Origin: Chryseobacterium sp. Leaf394
GTDB lineage: Bacteria; Bacteroidota; Bacteroidia; Flavobacteriales; Weeksellaceae
Direction of reading: 5' to 3'
NCBI RefSeq assembly: GCF_001424105.1
Contig: NZ_LMQH01000011.1
Location: forward strand, 841,787 to 905,786
Length of the DNA stretch: 64,000 nucleotides
Under the pieces are notes generated by a model. The model had not been told where the DNA came from. It saw only the letters and a program-made list of their open reading frames with translations, and ran no database searches. Position numbers and translations under genes: made by a program. How positions within the stretch are numbered: position 1 is the stretch's first letter; every line of letters starts with the position of its first letter. Positions 55,417 to 63,966 of this stretch are shown here, piece by piece.

Positions 55417-56712
55417 TTATTTTACATACAGCCTCATCCTCGCTTCATATTCAGGTTTTACTTTGATGAATTTCCAGATTTTCTTATCGTCAGGATTGCT
55501 CATTCTAAAATAAATAATCTTATCCGCAGAGTATTTAAAGTAAGGATGACTTTTCAGCCATTCTTCAGGTGCCTCAGCAAGGGAATATTTCTGAACTTTA
55601 GAAACATCCAGAGGAGCTGTATTGACCAGTTTTTGTGTCAGTTCTTTGTCGATATTGTAGGTGTCCAAAATTTGTTCTTTTGTAACAAAACCGCCCAATT
55701 TTTTTCTGAAACCAATCATTGATCCTGCAGCTTTTTCATCAAAACCATATTCTAAAAGTTGCTTAAAGGTGATTGAATTTAAATCTGTTTTGGTGAAATC
55801 TGTTGTGCTGCTCTCAGGTTTTTTCGCTTCTGAAGGTTTTGCGTTTGAAATTCTGATGAAAGGTTTCATTTCATTAAATTTATCTTCATTAATGACGAAA
55901 CATGATTTTATTTCTTCAAGATTTTTAAAGCTCCCTTTTAAATTTCTTTCCTTGTAATTGAGAATCACATTCGCCTGTTTTTCAGAAAATCCTAATTTTT
56001 GCCAGCCTTCACGATCCAGTTCGTTAGGATCAAACGTCTTGTAATTTATTTTTTCCCTGATGGTATCTCTTTTAAATTTGTTCTTCACAAAATTGTCCGG
56101 AGTTTTTGCCGGAAGAATGAGATAAGGCTCCAGCTTTGCGTAATTTTCATCGCTGATAATAAAGCATTCTTTAAATTTTTCTTTACTTACAAAACTTCCG
56201 CCAAGATAATTTTTGTATTTCAAAATCGCTCCAGCCTGTTTCTCAGAAAATCCCATATCTTCCCAATCTGCCTGAGAGTAACGGTCGGGATTGAATTTTC
56301 CTGAAATTCTGAGTTCTTTCTTTACGAAATTTCCGTCAGTAGAGGTGAAAGTCTTTCCTTCCTGATTCGTTTCCGGAAGTAAAATGTAAGCTTCAATTGC
56401 ATTGAATTTTTCTTCAGAAATTGAGTAACATTTTTTGAGCTGTTCTTTGGAAATAAATCTTCCGCCAACGATCTCTTTATACTTTAAAATAGTAGCGGTC
56501 TGTTTCTCAGAAAATCCCAGTTTTTGCCACTGATCGGCCGATAAATCATTAGGATCAAATTCAGAAAGTGGCATTTCCTCCGAATTTTCAGTCGTAAAAG
56601 TGAGCTCAGGGAATTTCTCATCTGTACTTTCGGCGTATTTACTGTACATTGACAGCACTGCCAAAAGCATTGCAAGAATTGCAATCTTTGTATAATATTT
56701 TTTTCGCACCAT
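55417..56712 (-). CDS. Helix-hairpin-helix repeat protein (ComEA-like), exported or membrane-anchored
   Basis: 431 residues with an N-terminal hydrophobic segment (IAILAMLLAVLSMY). Four repeats of about 75 residues follow: FDPNDLSADQWQKLGFSEKQ, FNPDRYSQADWEDMGFSEKQ, FDPNELDREGWQKLGFSEKQ and DLNSITFKQLLEYGFDEKAA, each ending in a GGxFxSKEQL-like hairpin and a strand. Each is an HhH module as in ComEA, which binds DNA for uptake. Four modules in one chain are more than in ComEA itself. The C-terminal 60 residues (YSADKIIYFRMSNPDDKKIW) are separate. Confidence 0.85.
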   Translation of the reverse strand: MVRKKYYTKIAILAMLLAVLSMYSKYAESTDEKFPELTFTTENSEEMPLSEFDPNDLSADQWQKLGFSEKQTATILKYKEIVGGRFISKEQLKKCYSISEEKFNAIEAYILLPETNQEGKTFTSTDGNFVKKELRISGKFNPDRYSQADWEDMGFSEKQAGAILKYKNYLGGSFVSKEKFKECFIISDENYAKLEPYLILPAKTPDNFVKNKFKRDTIREKINYKTFDPNELDREGWQKLGFSEKQANVILNYKERNLKGSFKNLEEIKSCFVINEDKFNEMKPFIRISNAKPSEAKKPESSTTDFTKTDLNSITFKQLLEYGFDEKAAGSMIGFRKKLGGFVTKEQILDTYNIDKELTQKLVNTAPLDVSKVQKYSLAEAPEEWLKSHPYFKYSADKIIYFRMSNPDDKKIWKFIKVKPEYEARMRLYVK

Positions 56713-56783
56713 GTAATAAATTTAAGAATTATTTTAATTCAAAAATCAATATATGATGATTTATTAACTTAAAAATGGATGAA

Positions 56784-57128
56784 TTACTCGGAATCCCTTT
56801 CTGTAAGCGAATCTTTCAGTTTTAATAGTTCAGCTTTTACAAATTCGAGCCTGTCGATCAGGGTAACGGTTTCAGAAATTTTAGAGTTTGTGGTTAATGC
56901 GATTTTTGCGCCGTCCAGTGTGTAACCCTTTTCTTTTACCAAGTGATAGATGATCTGAAGGTTTTTAATGTCTTCGGGTGTAAAATAGCGGTTTCCCTTT
57001 TTATTTTTTTTAGGTTTGATGATCGGAAATTCCTGCTCCCAATATCTTATCAATGAAGTATTTACATCAAATGCCTTGGCGACTTCGCCGATGGAGTAGT
57101 AAAGTTTGTCTGGTAAATTGATCTTCAT
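56784..57128 (-). CDS. MerR-family transcriptional regulator
   Basis: 114 residues. The winged helix spans 8-75: YYSIGEVAKAFDVNTSLIRY, WEQEFPIIKPKKNKKGNRYF, TPEDIKNLQIIYHLVKEKGY. A short coiled coil follows (DRLEFVKAELLKLKDSL) and there is no ligand domain, as in the short MerR proteins common in Bacteroidetes. Two perfect 15-bp palindromes lie just upstream (57165 and 57197) and may be its sites. Confidence 0.92.
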   Translation of the reverse strand: MKINLPDKLYYSIGEVAKAFDVNTSLIRYWEQEFPIIKPKKNKKGNRYFTPEDIKNLQIIYHLVKEKGYTLDGAKIALTTNSKISETVTLIDRLEFVKAELLKLKDSLTERDSE

Positions 57129-57164
57129 TCCCTTAATTTTGTCTTTTGAGCTCTTGCCGTTCTC

Positions 57165-57179
57165 AACTTTGTCAAAGTT
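57165..57179. promoter_or_regulatory. Perfect palindrome AACTTTGTCAAAGTT, site 1
   Basis: AACTTTG-T-CAAAGTT, 36 bases before the merR-type start. Its reverse complement is site 2 at 57197; the two starts are 32 bases apart, three helical turns. Confidence 0.65.
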
Positions 57180-57196
57180 TTATGCGTTATGCTGAT

Positions 57197-57211
57197 AACT
57201 TTGACAAAGTT
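57197..57211. promoter_or_regulatory. Perfect palindrome AACTTTGACAAAGTT, site 2
   Basis: Same arms as site 1 with the centre base changed from T to A. Together the sites form either a tandem operator for the MerR gene or, as inverted copies, one long hairpin. Confidence 0.65.
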
Positions 57212-57312
57212 TTCAAAGGAAACTCTTCTTTTGATTTAAACTGAATTTTCAAAGATAATTATTTTTTAAACCACTTCACAAATCGTAAATTGTAAACTTT
57301 AAATTCAGAAGA

Positions 57313-58203
57313 ATGAAAAATATAATGATGGCCGGGCTTGTTGGTTTGTTTTTGGTATTTCAAGGTTGCAAATCAACAAAATACGAAGCTATGTTTGAAA
57401 ACACCGAACCGAAATTAATTTCAGATCAGTTTAAATTTACCGAAGGTCCTGCAACCGACAAATCAGGAAACGTGTATTTTACCGATCAACCCAACGATAA
57501 AATCTATGTCTGGGACTGGAAGACTGACAAAATCGAACTTTTTTCAGATAAAACGGGTCGTGCCAATGGAACTTATTTCGACGAAAATGATTATTTAATA
57601 ACTTGCTCCGATAACGAAGGTGAAATCTGGAAAATCGGTAAAGATAAATCAGTAGAAGTTTTATCCAAAGGTTTTGAAGGGAGGAGATTAAACGGTCCTA
57701 ATGATCTTTGGCTCGATGGAAATGGTGGAATTTATTTCACCGATCCTCTGTACGAAAGAGATTATTGGGAGAACTTCAAAGTAGAAATTCCTGAGAAAAA
57801 TCTGTATTACAGAAATAAAGATGGAAAAATTTTAAAGCTTGAAACTTTCGTTCAGCCTAACGGAATTATCGGAAGTATCAGCCAAAAAAAACTATACGTT
57901 TCAGACATTGATGCCGGGAAAACGTATGTTTATGATATTTTAGGCGACGGAAAATTATCTGAAAAGAAATTATTTTGCGAAATGGGTTCTGACGGAATGA
58001 CTTTGGATAAAGAAGGAAACCTTTATATCACTGGAGATGGCGTGACCGTTTTTAACAGCAGAGGCGAAAAAGTTCACCACGTTAAAATTCCGGAAGACTG
58101 GACGGGAAACATAACTTTTGGCGGCGAAAAAAATAATATTCTGTTTATTACCGCTTCAAAATCGGTGTATACTTTACCGACGAAAACATCTGCGATGAAA
58201 TAG
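57313..58203 (+). CDS. SMP-30/gluconolactonase-family lipoprotein
   Basis: 296 residues with a lipobox (VFQGC, Cys 19). The beta-propeller has the SMP-30 signatures: FTEGPATDKSGNVYFTDQPN (metal-binding Glu), RRLNGPNDLWLDGNGGIYFT, QPNGIIGSISQKKLYVSDID. The family hydrolyses lactones such as gluconolactone with a divalent metal. It is divergent from the merR-type gene, and its stop codon overlaps a 6-bp tandem repeat. Confidence 0.92.
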   Translation: MKNIMMAGLVGLFLVFQGCKSTKYEAMFENTEPKLISDQFKFTEGPATDKSGNVYFTDQPNDKIYVWDWKTDKIELFSDKTGRANGTYFDENDYLITCSDNEGEIWKIGKDKSVEVLSKGFEGRRLNGPNDLWLDGNGGIYFTDPLYERDYWENFKVEIPEKNLYYRNKDGKILKLETFVQPNGIIGSISQKKLYVSDIDAGKTYVYDILGDGKLSEKKLFCEMGSDGMTLDKEGNLYITGDGVTVFNSRGEKVHHVKIPEDWTGNITFGGEKNNILFITASKSVYTLPTKTSAMK

Positions 58204-58252
58204 GTTAAGGTTAAGGTTAAGGTTAAGGTTAAGGTTAAGGTTAAGGTTAAGG
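58202..58252. repeat. 6-bp tandem repeat (AGGTTA)
   Basis: More than eight units of AGGTTA begin at the second base of the SMP-30 stop codon. CTTAACCT just beyond (58265-58273) is an inverted partial copy. It lies between convergent genes. Confidence 0.95.
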
Positions 58253-58284
58253 TTGCGTTGCTCAGCCTTAACCTTTGCCTCAGC

Positions 58285-59592
58285 CTAATAAGCCACTTCC
58301 ATTTTCACTTTCTTACCTTTCAGTTTTTCAGTGCTCAGTTTTTTCAGTAATTCTCTCACTTTAGTTCTTGAAACCGCAACATATGACGTTGTATCTTTCA
58401 CTTCAATCAGGCCTAAATCTTCTTTCTGCAATTCTCCTTTTTTCAACAGGTATCCGACGATATCCACTTTATTCACTTTATCTTTTTTTCCGGCGCTGAT
58501 GTAAACCGTCTGAAATGGAGGATTGGCAGGAACTTTCGAAAACTCCTTTACCGATTCTTCAGGTGTATCTTTTTTGATGAAAGGAAACTTTTCTTCTTCA
58601 GTCATCACCAGATAAGCAAAACCTTTGGCGTTCATCCTCGCAGTACGGCCGTTTCTATGAATGAATGCATCTTCTGTTGTGGGTAACTGATAATGAACAA
58701 TCGATTCAACTTCAGGAACGTCTAAACCACGGGCAGCCAAATCGGTTGTGATCAAAACTCTGGCTGTATCGTTTCTGAATTTCAGCAACGCACGTTCTCT
58801 TTCATCCTGCTCCATACCGCCGTGGAAGGTTTCTCTGGCAATTCCTTTGTCCAAAAGCAAATCGGCAATACGGTCAACGGTTTCTCTGTGATTACAGAAA
58901 ATCAGTGTCCTTTTATTTCCGATTTTACAGATTAAGTGAAATAACGTATCAAGTTTTTCTTCAGAAATTGTCATTACTTTTCTTAACTGAATATCAGGTT
59001 TATTTTCACCCAATTTTAAGAAATCAACTGTCTTTTCATCTTTCAGACCGGTAAACTTTGGAATCTCATCCATCGAAGTTGCCGAAGTCATGATTCTCTG
59101 GTAAAGATTGTACATGTTTTCAATAATATATTCCATATCTTCATGAAAACCTAGCTCCAAAGCCTTATCGAATTCGTCTAAAACCAAATTTCTAATGGTT
59201 TTTACCTCAATATTATTATTTCTAAGGTGATATGCAACTCTACCGGGAGTTCCAATTAATACAGCAGGAGCTTCTTTAAGATTGTTCATCTCAATCTTTT
59301 TATCGTGACCGCCGTAGCAAACCGTCACCTTAAAATCGGTACCCATCGATTTAAAAACCTGCTCAATCTGCAAGGCCAGTTCTCTGGCCGGAACCAGAAT
59401 AACAGCCTGAATTCCCGTTGCTTCCCTTTTTAAATTTCTAAGAACCGGAAACAGAAAAGCCAGTGTTTTTCCCGAACCTGTAGGCGAAAGTAAAACAACA
59501 TCCGTATTGTTTTCGGTGGTTTTGTATGTAGATTTCTGCATCTGATTCATATCCTCAATCTGCAGTTTTTTGTAAATAGATTCTAATTCCAT
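58285..59592 (-). CDS. DEAD-box RNA helicase, DbpA-like
   Basis: 435 residues. Helicase motifs are all visible: SPTGSGKT (K42), PARELALQ, GTPGRV, DEFD in place of DEAD, SAT, ARGLD and HRNGRTAR. The C-terminal 70 residues (AGKKDKVNKVDIVGYLLKKG, SYVAVSRTKVRELLKKL) match the DbpA RNA-binding domain, which in E. coli targets 23S rRNA for ribosome assembly. Very likely the same role here. Confidence 0.94.
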   Translation of the reverse strand: MELESIYKKLQIEDMNQMQKSTYKTTENNTDVVLLSPTGSGKTLAFLFPVLRNLKREATGIQAVILVPARELALQIEQVFKSMGTDFKVTVCYGGHDKKIEMNNLKEAPAVLIGTPGRVAYHLRNNNIEVKTIRNLVLDEFDKALELGFHEDMEYIIENMYNLYQRIMTSATSMDEIPKFTGLKDEKTVDFLKLGENKPDIQLRKVMTISEEKLDTLFHLICKIGNKRTLIFCNHRETVDRIADLLLDKGIARETFHGGMEQDERERALLKFRNDTARVLITTDLAARGLDVPEVESIVHYQLPTTEDAFIHRNGRTARMNAKGFAYLVMTEEEKFPFIKKDTPEESVKEFSKVPANPPFQTVYISAGKKDKVNKVDIVGYLLKKGELQKEDLGLIEVKDTTSYVAVSRTKVRELLKKLSTEKLKGKKVKMEVAY

Positions 59593-59757
59593 TTTGCAAA
59601 GGTAGGGGATTTTGGAAATTCAACCTATTTAAAGAGATGTTGCCGTTATATTTATTAATAAAATAATATGTAAAAAAGTATGCAAAAAATTTTATTTTGA
59701 ATTCAATCATTATAAATTTTAGTAGTATTTGGAGATAATTTTATGGGTTTAATATTT

Positions 59758-60324
59758 TTAAGGTTCTTCTTTATGCGCAAATTGTAAATTGTCAAAAGCA
59801 ATTGCAGATTTACCTTTTTCTATATCTGCGTTGACAATTTTTTCTAAAATCTCAATTTCACCTGCGGGAACACCGTAGTAGTCTAAAAGAATAAAATCAT
59901 TTTTTTCGAAATGGGCTTTTATAGAAAGAGCTTTTTTATCAGTGAAGCTTAAATGAGTATACTTTTCATTTGGATTCAGTTTCAGTTGTTTGATAATCCT
60001 TTCGGAATTTACTTTGTCAATTTTTATTTTATCCATTAAGTACTTGTAGACAGTTAATGGATTGAAAAATGATGAAAAAGAATTTTGCTTATGGTTTTTT
60101 GCCCAAGGCAAATTAGTTTTTTTCTTTTGGAATCGTTTGATTAATTCTATTGCTAAATCGAAACCTAAGGATTTATTTTCATTAATAAAATTAGGAATGT
60201 AAATTCTAATTAAATTCCAGCTTTTAAGTTCAAAATCAGGGATTTGAATTCCGTGAATTTCAAAATTTTCACTGTGAAAAATATTATTTTGCATTTTGCT
60301 GATTAATTTTTTAATTTTAAACAA
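59758..60324 (-). CDS. Hypothetical protein
   Basis: 188 residues, K- and N-rich, no signal or membrane segment. Visible stretches: GIQIPDFELKSWNLIRIYIP, FSSFFNPLTVYKYLMDKIKI, KALSIKAHFEKNDFILLDYY and a terminal FDNLQFAHKEEP. A second start at residue 11 (MQNNIFHSENFEIHG) is possible. The layout SWNLIRIYIP and later FILLDYYGV may recall a degenerate ABC-type ATPase, but the Walker A motif is absent. No family assigned. Confidence 0.65.
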   Translation of the reverse strand: MFKIKKLISKMQNNIFHSENFEIHGIQIPDFELKSWNLIRIYIPNFINENKSLGFDLAIELIKRFQKKKTNLPWAKNHKQNSFSSFFNPLTVYKYLMDKIKIDKVNSERIIKQLKLNPNEKYTHLSFTDKKALSIKAHFEKNDFILLDYYGVPAGEIEILEKIVNADIEKGKSAIAFDNLQFAHKEEP

Positions 60325-60406
60325 TTTAAAGATAGTTTGATATTCACTGAGTTTTAGATATAAAAGTCATTATAGTGGATTTCAAATTAATTAAAGAAAT
60401 TTGCAT

Positions 60407-60458
60407 AAACTCTCAAACTCTCAAACTCTCAAACTCTCAAACTCTCAAACTCTCAAAC
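60407..60458. repeat. 8-bp tandem repeat (AAACTCTC)
   Basis: Six and a half perfect units of AAACTCTC end 5 bases before ATG 60464. As 8 is not a multiple of 3 and the repeat lies in an open frame starting at TTG 60401, unit changes would shift that upstream frame relative to the thioesterase. Confidence 0.95.
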
Positions 60459-60463
60459 CCAAC

Positions 60464-60886
60464 ATGACTCCCGAGAAAAAACAACTCATGACCGACAGTT
60501 TCAACCGCTCAGAAACGTTGAAATTCTACAAAGCCGAACTTCTTGAAGTAGAAACCGATTTCGTTTCCATTAAAATTCCTAAAATGGAAATGATGACCAG
60601 AAGTGCAGGAATGTTTAATGGTGCCATGATCGCTTCACTGGTAGATGTTTCCTCTGGGTATGCAGCAGTAAGTCATTATCCCGAAGATGCCTATGTTGTG
60701 ACGGTTGAGCTGAAAGTAAATTACCTGCGTCCTGCAATTGGCGATGCTTTGGTTTCAAAAGCATACGTCGTAAAGGGCGGGGCTAAAATAAGCGTCATCC
60801 GAACAGAAATTTATACCGTAAATGCAGATCATTCTTCAGAAAGTCATGTTGCGACTTCGCTTGTGACTATGATGAAAATTAAATAG
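60464..60886 (+). CDS. PaaI-family hotdog thioesterase
   Basis: Start chosen at ATG 60464; the open frame continues upstream only through the tandem repeat. 140 residues form a hotdog fold: RSAGMFNGAMIASLVDVSSG holds the helix with the usual HGG-like N-G-A-M and D, followed by AVSHYPEDAYVVTVELKVNY and SESHVATSLVTMMKIK. Family members hydrolyse acyl-CoA thioesters. The typical H-G motif is N-G here. Confidence 0.88.
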   Translation: MTPEKKQLMTDSFNRSETLKFYKAELLEVETDFVSIKIPKMEMMTRSAGMFNGAMIASLVDVSSGYAAVSHYPEDAYVVTVELKVNYLRPAIGDALVSKAYVVKGGAKISVIRTEIYTVNADHSSESHVATSLVTMMKIK

Positions 60887-61196
60887 TTATATGTTCTTTT
60901 TTCTTGAAATCAAAGATTCGACGAAGTCAAACAACAGAACCAATCCCAAAATTTCGGGACAAGACTTTTATCTCTCAGCTAAAATTTTGAAGAACTCCTG
61001 AAATTTCCAAAACTCGGGCGGAACGACATTAATATCATAATCATTATTTTTGCAGCCATTCAAACAGTGGAAATTTTTAACGGTATTTTTCAACAATTTC
61101 TTAACGTTTCGATTCCCAAGTCATTTTGTAACTAATTTTACTTAGTTTAAGAACAGCATTTGTTATGAAAAAAAATTAATTTTAAAAATAAAAAAT
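60887..61196. other. Intergenic region filled mostly by a dispersed repeat
   Basis: 310 bp; 60893-61127 is the inverted copy of 43361-43589. The remaining 70 bp lead into the holin-like gene and show no clear promoter. Confidence 0.8.
60893..61127 (-). repeat. Dispersed repeat of about 230 bp, copy 2 (inverted)
   Basis: The reverse complement aligns with 43361-43589 over the entire length, with the blocks AAAATGAC, CGTTAAGAAATT, CCGCCCGAGTTTTGGAAATT, TTTGACTTCGTCGAATCTT and AAAGAAC in the same order and a few length differences between them. Confidence 0.85.
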
Positions 61197-61541
61197 ATGA
61201 ACATTATTATCCGACTTTTCATCACAGCCATCGTAGCATTTGTACTTACAAAAATGCTTTCCGGCGTGCATTTCGACGGTTTCACCGGAGCAGTAATTTT
61301 CGCTGTTGTTTTAGGCGTTTTAAATTTAATTTTAAAACCAATTTTAAAACTTTTCGGACTTCCGTTGACTATTATTACATTAGGATTCTTCTCATTGGTC
61401 ATCAATGCAATCATTATTCTGATAGCTGATTACTTTATAGATTCCATGAAAGTCGATGGCTTCTGGTGGGCATTTATTTTCAGTATTCTACTGTCAGTTA
61501 TTACATCTCTAGCCTATTCAATGTTTGCAGATAAGGATTAA
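61197..61541 (+). CDS. Phage holin family IV-like four-TM membrane protein
   Basis: 114 residues, four helices: IIIRLFITAIVAFVLTKML, FTGAVIFAVVLGVLNLILKP, LTIITLGFFSLVINAIIILI and GFWWAFIFSILLSVITSLAY. NLILKPILKLFGLPLTIITL is the signature of the PF04020 family, which is chromosomal in many bacteria and not necessarily phage-derived. Function in the membrane is unknown. Confidence 0.92.
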   Translation: MNIIIRLFITAIVAFVLTKMLSGVHFDGFTGAVIFAVVLGVLNLILKPILKLFGLPLTIITLGFFSLVINAIIILIADYFIDSMKVDGFWWAFIFSILLSVITSLAYSMFADKD

Positions 61542-61587
61542 AAACTTTGACGGATGCTTAATTATAAAATCTTAAATAAAAAAATGA

Positions 61588-61622
61588 TAACCCTGCCAGC
61601 GTTTAAAATGCTGGCAGGGTTA
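61588..61622. terminator. Strong hairpin, probable bidirectional terminator
   Basis: TAACCCTGCCAGC / GCTGGCAGGGTTA form a perfect 13-bp stem with loop GTTTAAAAT. Only short T-runs follow, so it may be a repeat hairpin rather than a terminator. Confidence 0.6.
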
Positions 61623-61673
61623 TTTAGTTAGTATCAAATAAATAAAAAATTTTTAGATAATTTTTTTCAAACC

Positions 61674-61752
61674 TTATCTAAGCGCTAGCGGCTTTGTGAG
61701 ACTAAAACACAATTTTTTTTAAACAAAAACTCTGCGTACGCTGTATCAAAAT
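61674..61752. repeat. Dispersed repeat, copy 2
   Basis: CCTTATCTAAGCGCTAGCGG and CTTTGTGAGACTAAAAC, later AAAAACTCTGCGTACGCTGT, match the copy at 52221-52300 in the same orientation. Confidence 0.6.
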
Positions 61753-61917
61753 TCCAAAGCATAAATGAAAATGAGTTATAGGCTCATACTATCGGCATTA
61801 AAACTAAACCCACAATTTCCTCGCTCAATTTTATTTTAAATATTAACTTTGGCATTCTTTGAAATTAATATGAATGGATGAATGAAAAATTCTGAAATTC
61901 TTTTAAAATGATTCTTT

Positions 61918-63912
61918 ATGAAATTAAAACACAGTCTGCTCGCTTTGGCAGCGCCACTTTTAATGAATGCACAACAAGTAATGACTCCTGAAATCCTATG
62001 GACTTTGAAAAAAGTGGGTGTACAGGCAGTCTCTCCCGACCATTCTTCACTGATTTATAAGGTCGGACAGGTAGATTTAAAAACTGAGAAAACAAAAAGT
62101 GAAAACTACTTTCTGAATGTGATCAATAATCAGTCTTCAAAAATTGATTTAGGCAAAAAAGCATTAATTCAGTGGGATAAAAACGGACTGTACGCTCAGG
62201 AAGGTGACAAAATATTCCTTTCAAAAGACAGCGGAAAAACGTGGGCAGAATTTTACACCATCGGTGAAGTGGATAATATTGTTATTTCTCCTGATGGAAA
62301 AAAAATAGCGTTCAGCAAACAGGTTTTGGTGGAAAAAGTGATGGGGAAAGATAAATATGCTGATACGCCAAAGACGACAGCGCAGGTTTATACTGATTTG
62401 AACCACAGACACTGGGATTATTTCAATGAAGGAAAATATAATCATGTTTTTGTTGTAAATACTTCTTCAAATGTAGATTCAGCAAAAGATTTACTGGAAG
62501 GGAAGACCTGGGATTCTCCGCAGAGACCTTTTGGCGGAGCGGAAGATTTTGTGTTCAGCCCGGATTCCACCCAACTTTTATATGTTACGAAACCAAAGAG
62601 CGGTAAAGAGTATTCTACAAGCACCAACACGGATATTTTTGCTTACAACTTAGCTTCAGGAACAACAAAAAATTTGACAGAAGGAATGATGGGTTACGAC
62701 GTTAATCCGAAATTTTCTCCTGATGGAAAATGGCTTTCATGGCAAAGTATGGAGCGTGAGGGCTACGAAGCCGATAAAAATGACATCGTTGTAATGGACT
62801 GGAAGTCTGGTGCTAAAAGCAATATGACGGGCAACTGGGACGAAAGCGTAACCGGAACATCTTTCTGGAGCAAAGATTCTAAAAACATTTATTTTAATGC
62901 AGCATTTCGCGGTACAGTTCAACTGTTTTCTGTAGATCTTAAAAATGCAAAGATTAGTCAGATTACAAAAGGTGATTTCGACATTACAGATATTTTTGCA
63001 GACCAGAAAAATGCAGTGTTGGTTTCAAAAACAGATATTAATCATTCAGCAGAACTTTATTCTGTCACTCTGAAAAATGGAGAATTAAAGCAGGTAACCG
63101 ATGCGAACAAAGATGCTTATGCAAAGTTAGCACAGGGAAAATCTGAACTGAAAATGGTGAAAACCACAGACGGAAAAGAAATGGGAGTATGGTTTCATTA
63201 TCCACCCAACTTCGATCCAAATAAAAAATATCCAACTTTGGTGTATTGTCAGGGTGGTCCGCAATCTGCCTTAACGCAGTTTTTCAGCACAAGATGGAAT
63301 TTCTCCTTGATGGCAGCCAACGGATACATCGTTGTTGCCCCAAACAGAAGAGGAATGCCGGGCTGGGGAACAAAATGGAATGAAGAAATCTCAAAAGACT
63401 GGGGCGGACAACCAATCAGAGATTATTTGGCGGCAACAGATTTTGCCAAAACTCTTCCTTACGTTGATAGCGAAAGGGTAGCAGCAGTGGGAGCGAGCTA
63501 CGGTGGTTACAGCGTATTTATGCTGGCGGGAGTTCACAACAACCGATTTAAAACTTTCATCGCTCACGACGGTTTGTTTGATATGAAATCATGGTATCTG
63601 ACAACTGAAGAACTTTGGTTTGCCAACTGGGATCTCGGTTCTCCATGGGAAAAGCCTTTACCAAAAGCTTACACAGAATTTAATCCAAGTAATTTTGTAG
63701 ATAAATGGAACAGGCCTATCATGATTTTCCAGGGTGGCATAGACTTCAGAGTTGGTTATGAGCAAGGTCAGGAAGCTTTTCAGGCTGCAAAACTGAGAGG
63801 TCTGAAATCAAAATTTGTCTATTTCCCGAACGAAAATCACTGGGTACTTCATCCGCAGAACGGTTTGGTTTGGCAGAGAGAGTTTTTTGATTGGTTGAAG
63901 GAAACTTTGTAG
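61918..63912 (+). CDS. S9-family prolyl-oligopeptidase-like serine peptidase
   Basis: 664 residues, signal peptide ending LMNAQ. A beta-propeller (repeats with FSPDGKWLSW and FSPDSTQLLY) is followed from about 410 by an alpha/beta-hydrolase domain: YCQGGPQ, PNRRGMPGWGTKWNEEISKD, catalytic Ser 527 in GASYGGYS, then GGIDFRV (Asp) and NENHWV (His). It cleaves short peptides in the periplasm. A terminator follows at the window end. Confidence 0.95.
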   Translation: MKLKHSLLALAAPLLMNAQQVMTPEILWTLKKVGVQAVSPDHSSLIYKVGQVDLKTEKTKSENYFLNVINNQSSKIDLGKKALIQWDKNGLYAQEGDKIFLSKDSGKTWAEFYTIGEVDNIVISPDGKKIAFSKQVLVEKVMGKDKYADTPKTTAQVYTDLNHRHWDYFNEGKYNHVFVVNTSSNVDSAKDLLEGKTWDSPQRPFGGAEDFVFSPDSTQLLYVTKPKSGKEYSTSTNTDIFAYNLASGTTKNLTEGMMGYDVNPKFSPDGKWLSWQSMEREGYEADKNDIVVMDWKSGAKSNMTGNWDESVTGTSFWSKDSKNIYFNAAFRGTVQLFSVDLKNAKISQITKGDFDITDIFADQKNAVLVSKTDINHSAELYSVTLKNGELKQVTDANKDAYAKLAQGKSELKMVKTTDGKEMGVWFHYPPNFDPNKKYPTLVYCQGGPQSALTQFFSTRWNFSLMAANGYIVVAPNRRGMPGWGTKWNEEISKDWGGQPIRDYLAATDFAKTLPYVDSERVAAVGASYGGYSVFMLAGVHNNRFKTFIAHDGLFDMKSWYLTTEELWFANWDLGSPWEKPLPKAYTEFNPSNFVDKWNRPIMIFQGGIDFRVGYEQGQEAFQAAKLRGLKSKFVYFPNENHWVLHPQNGLVWQREFFDWLKETL

Positions 63913-63966
63913 GTTGAAATTCAATGAATTTTTGACTGGGTGTTGTTATCCATCTAAAAATATAGT

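Larger units (their letters stand above)
61542..61917. other. Intergenic region with terminator and dispersed repeat
   Basis: 376 bp before the S9 peptidase gene. It holds the hairpin at 61588-61622 and the repeat copy at 61674-61752; the last 160 bp show no clear promoter. Confidence 0.7.

Noticed and set aside
61197..61541. Prophage remnant, suggested by the holin-family protein
   Set aside because: PF04020 proteins are common chromosomal membrane proteins, and no other phage gene is near.
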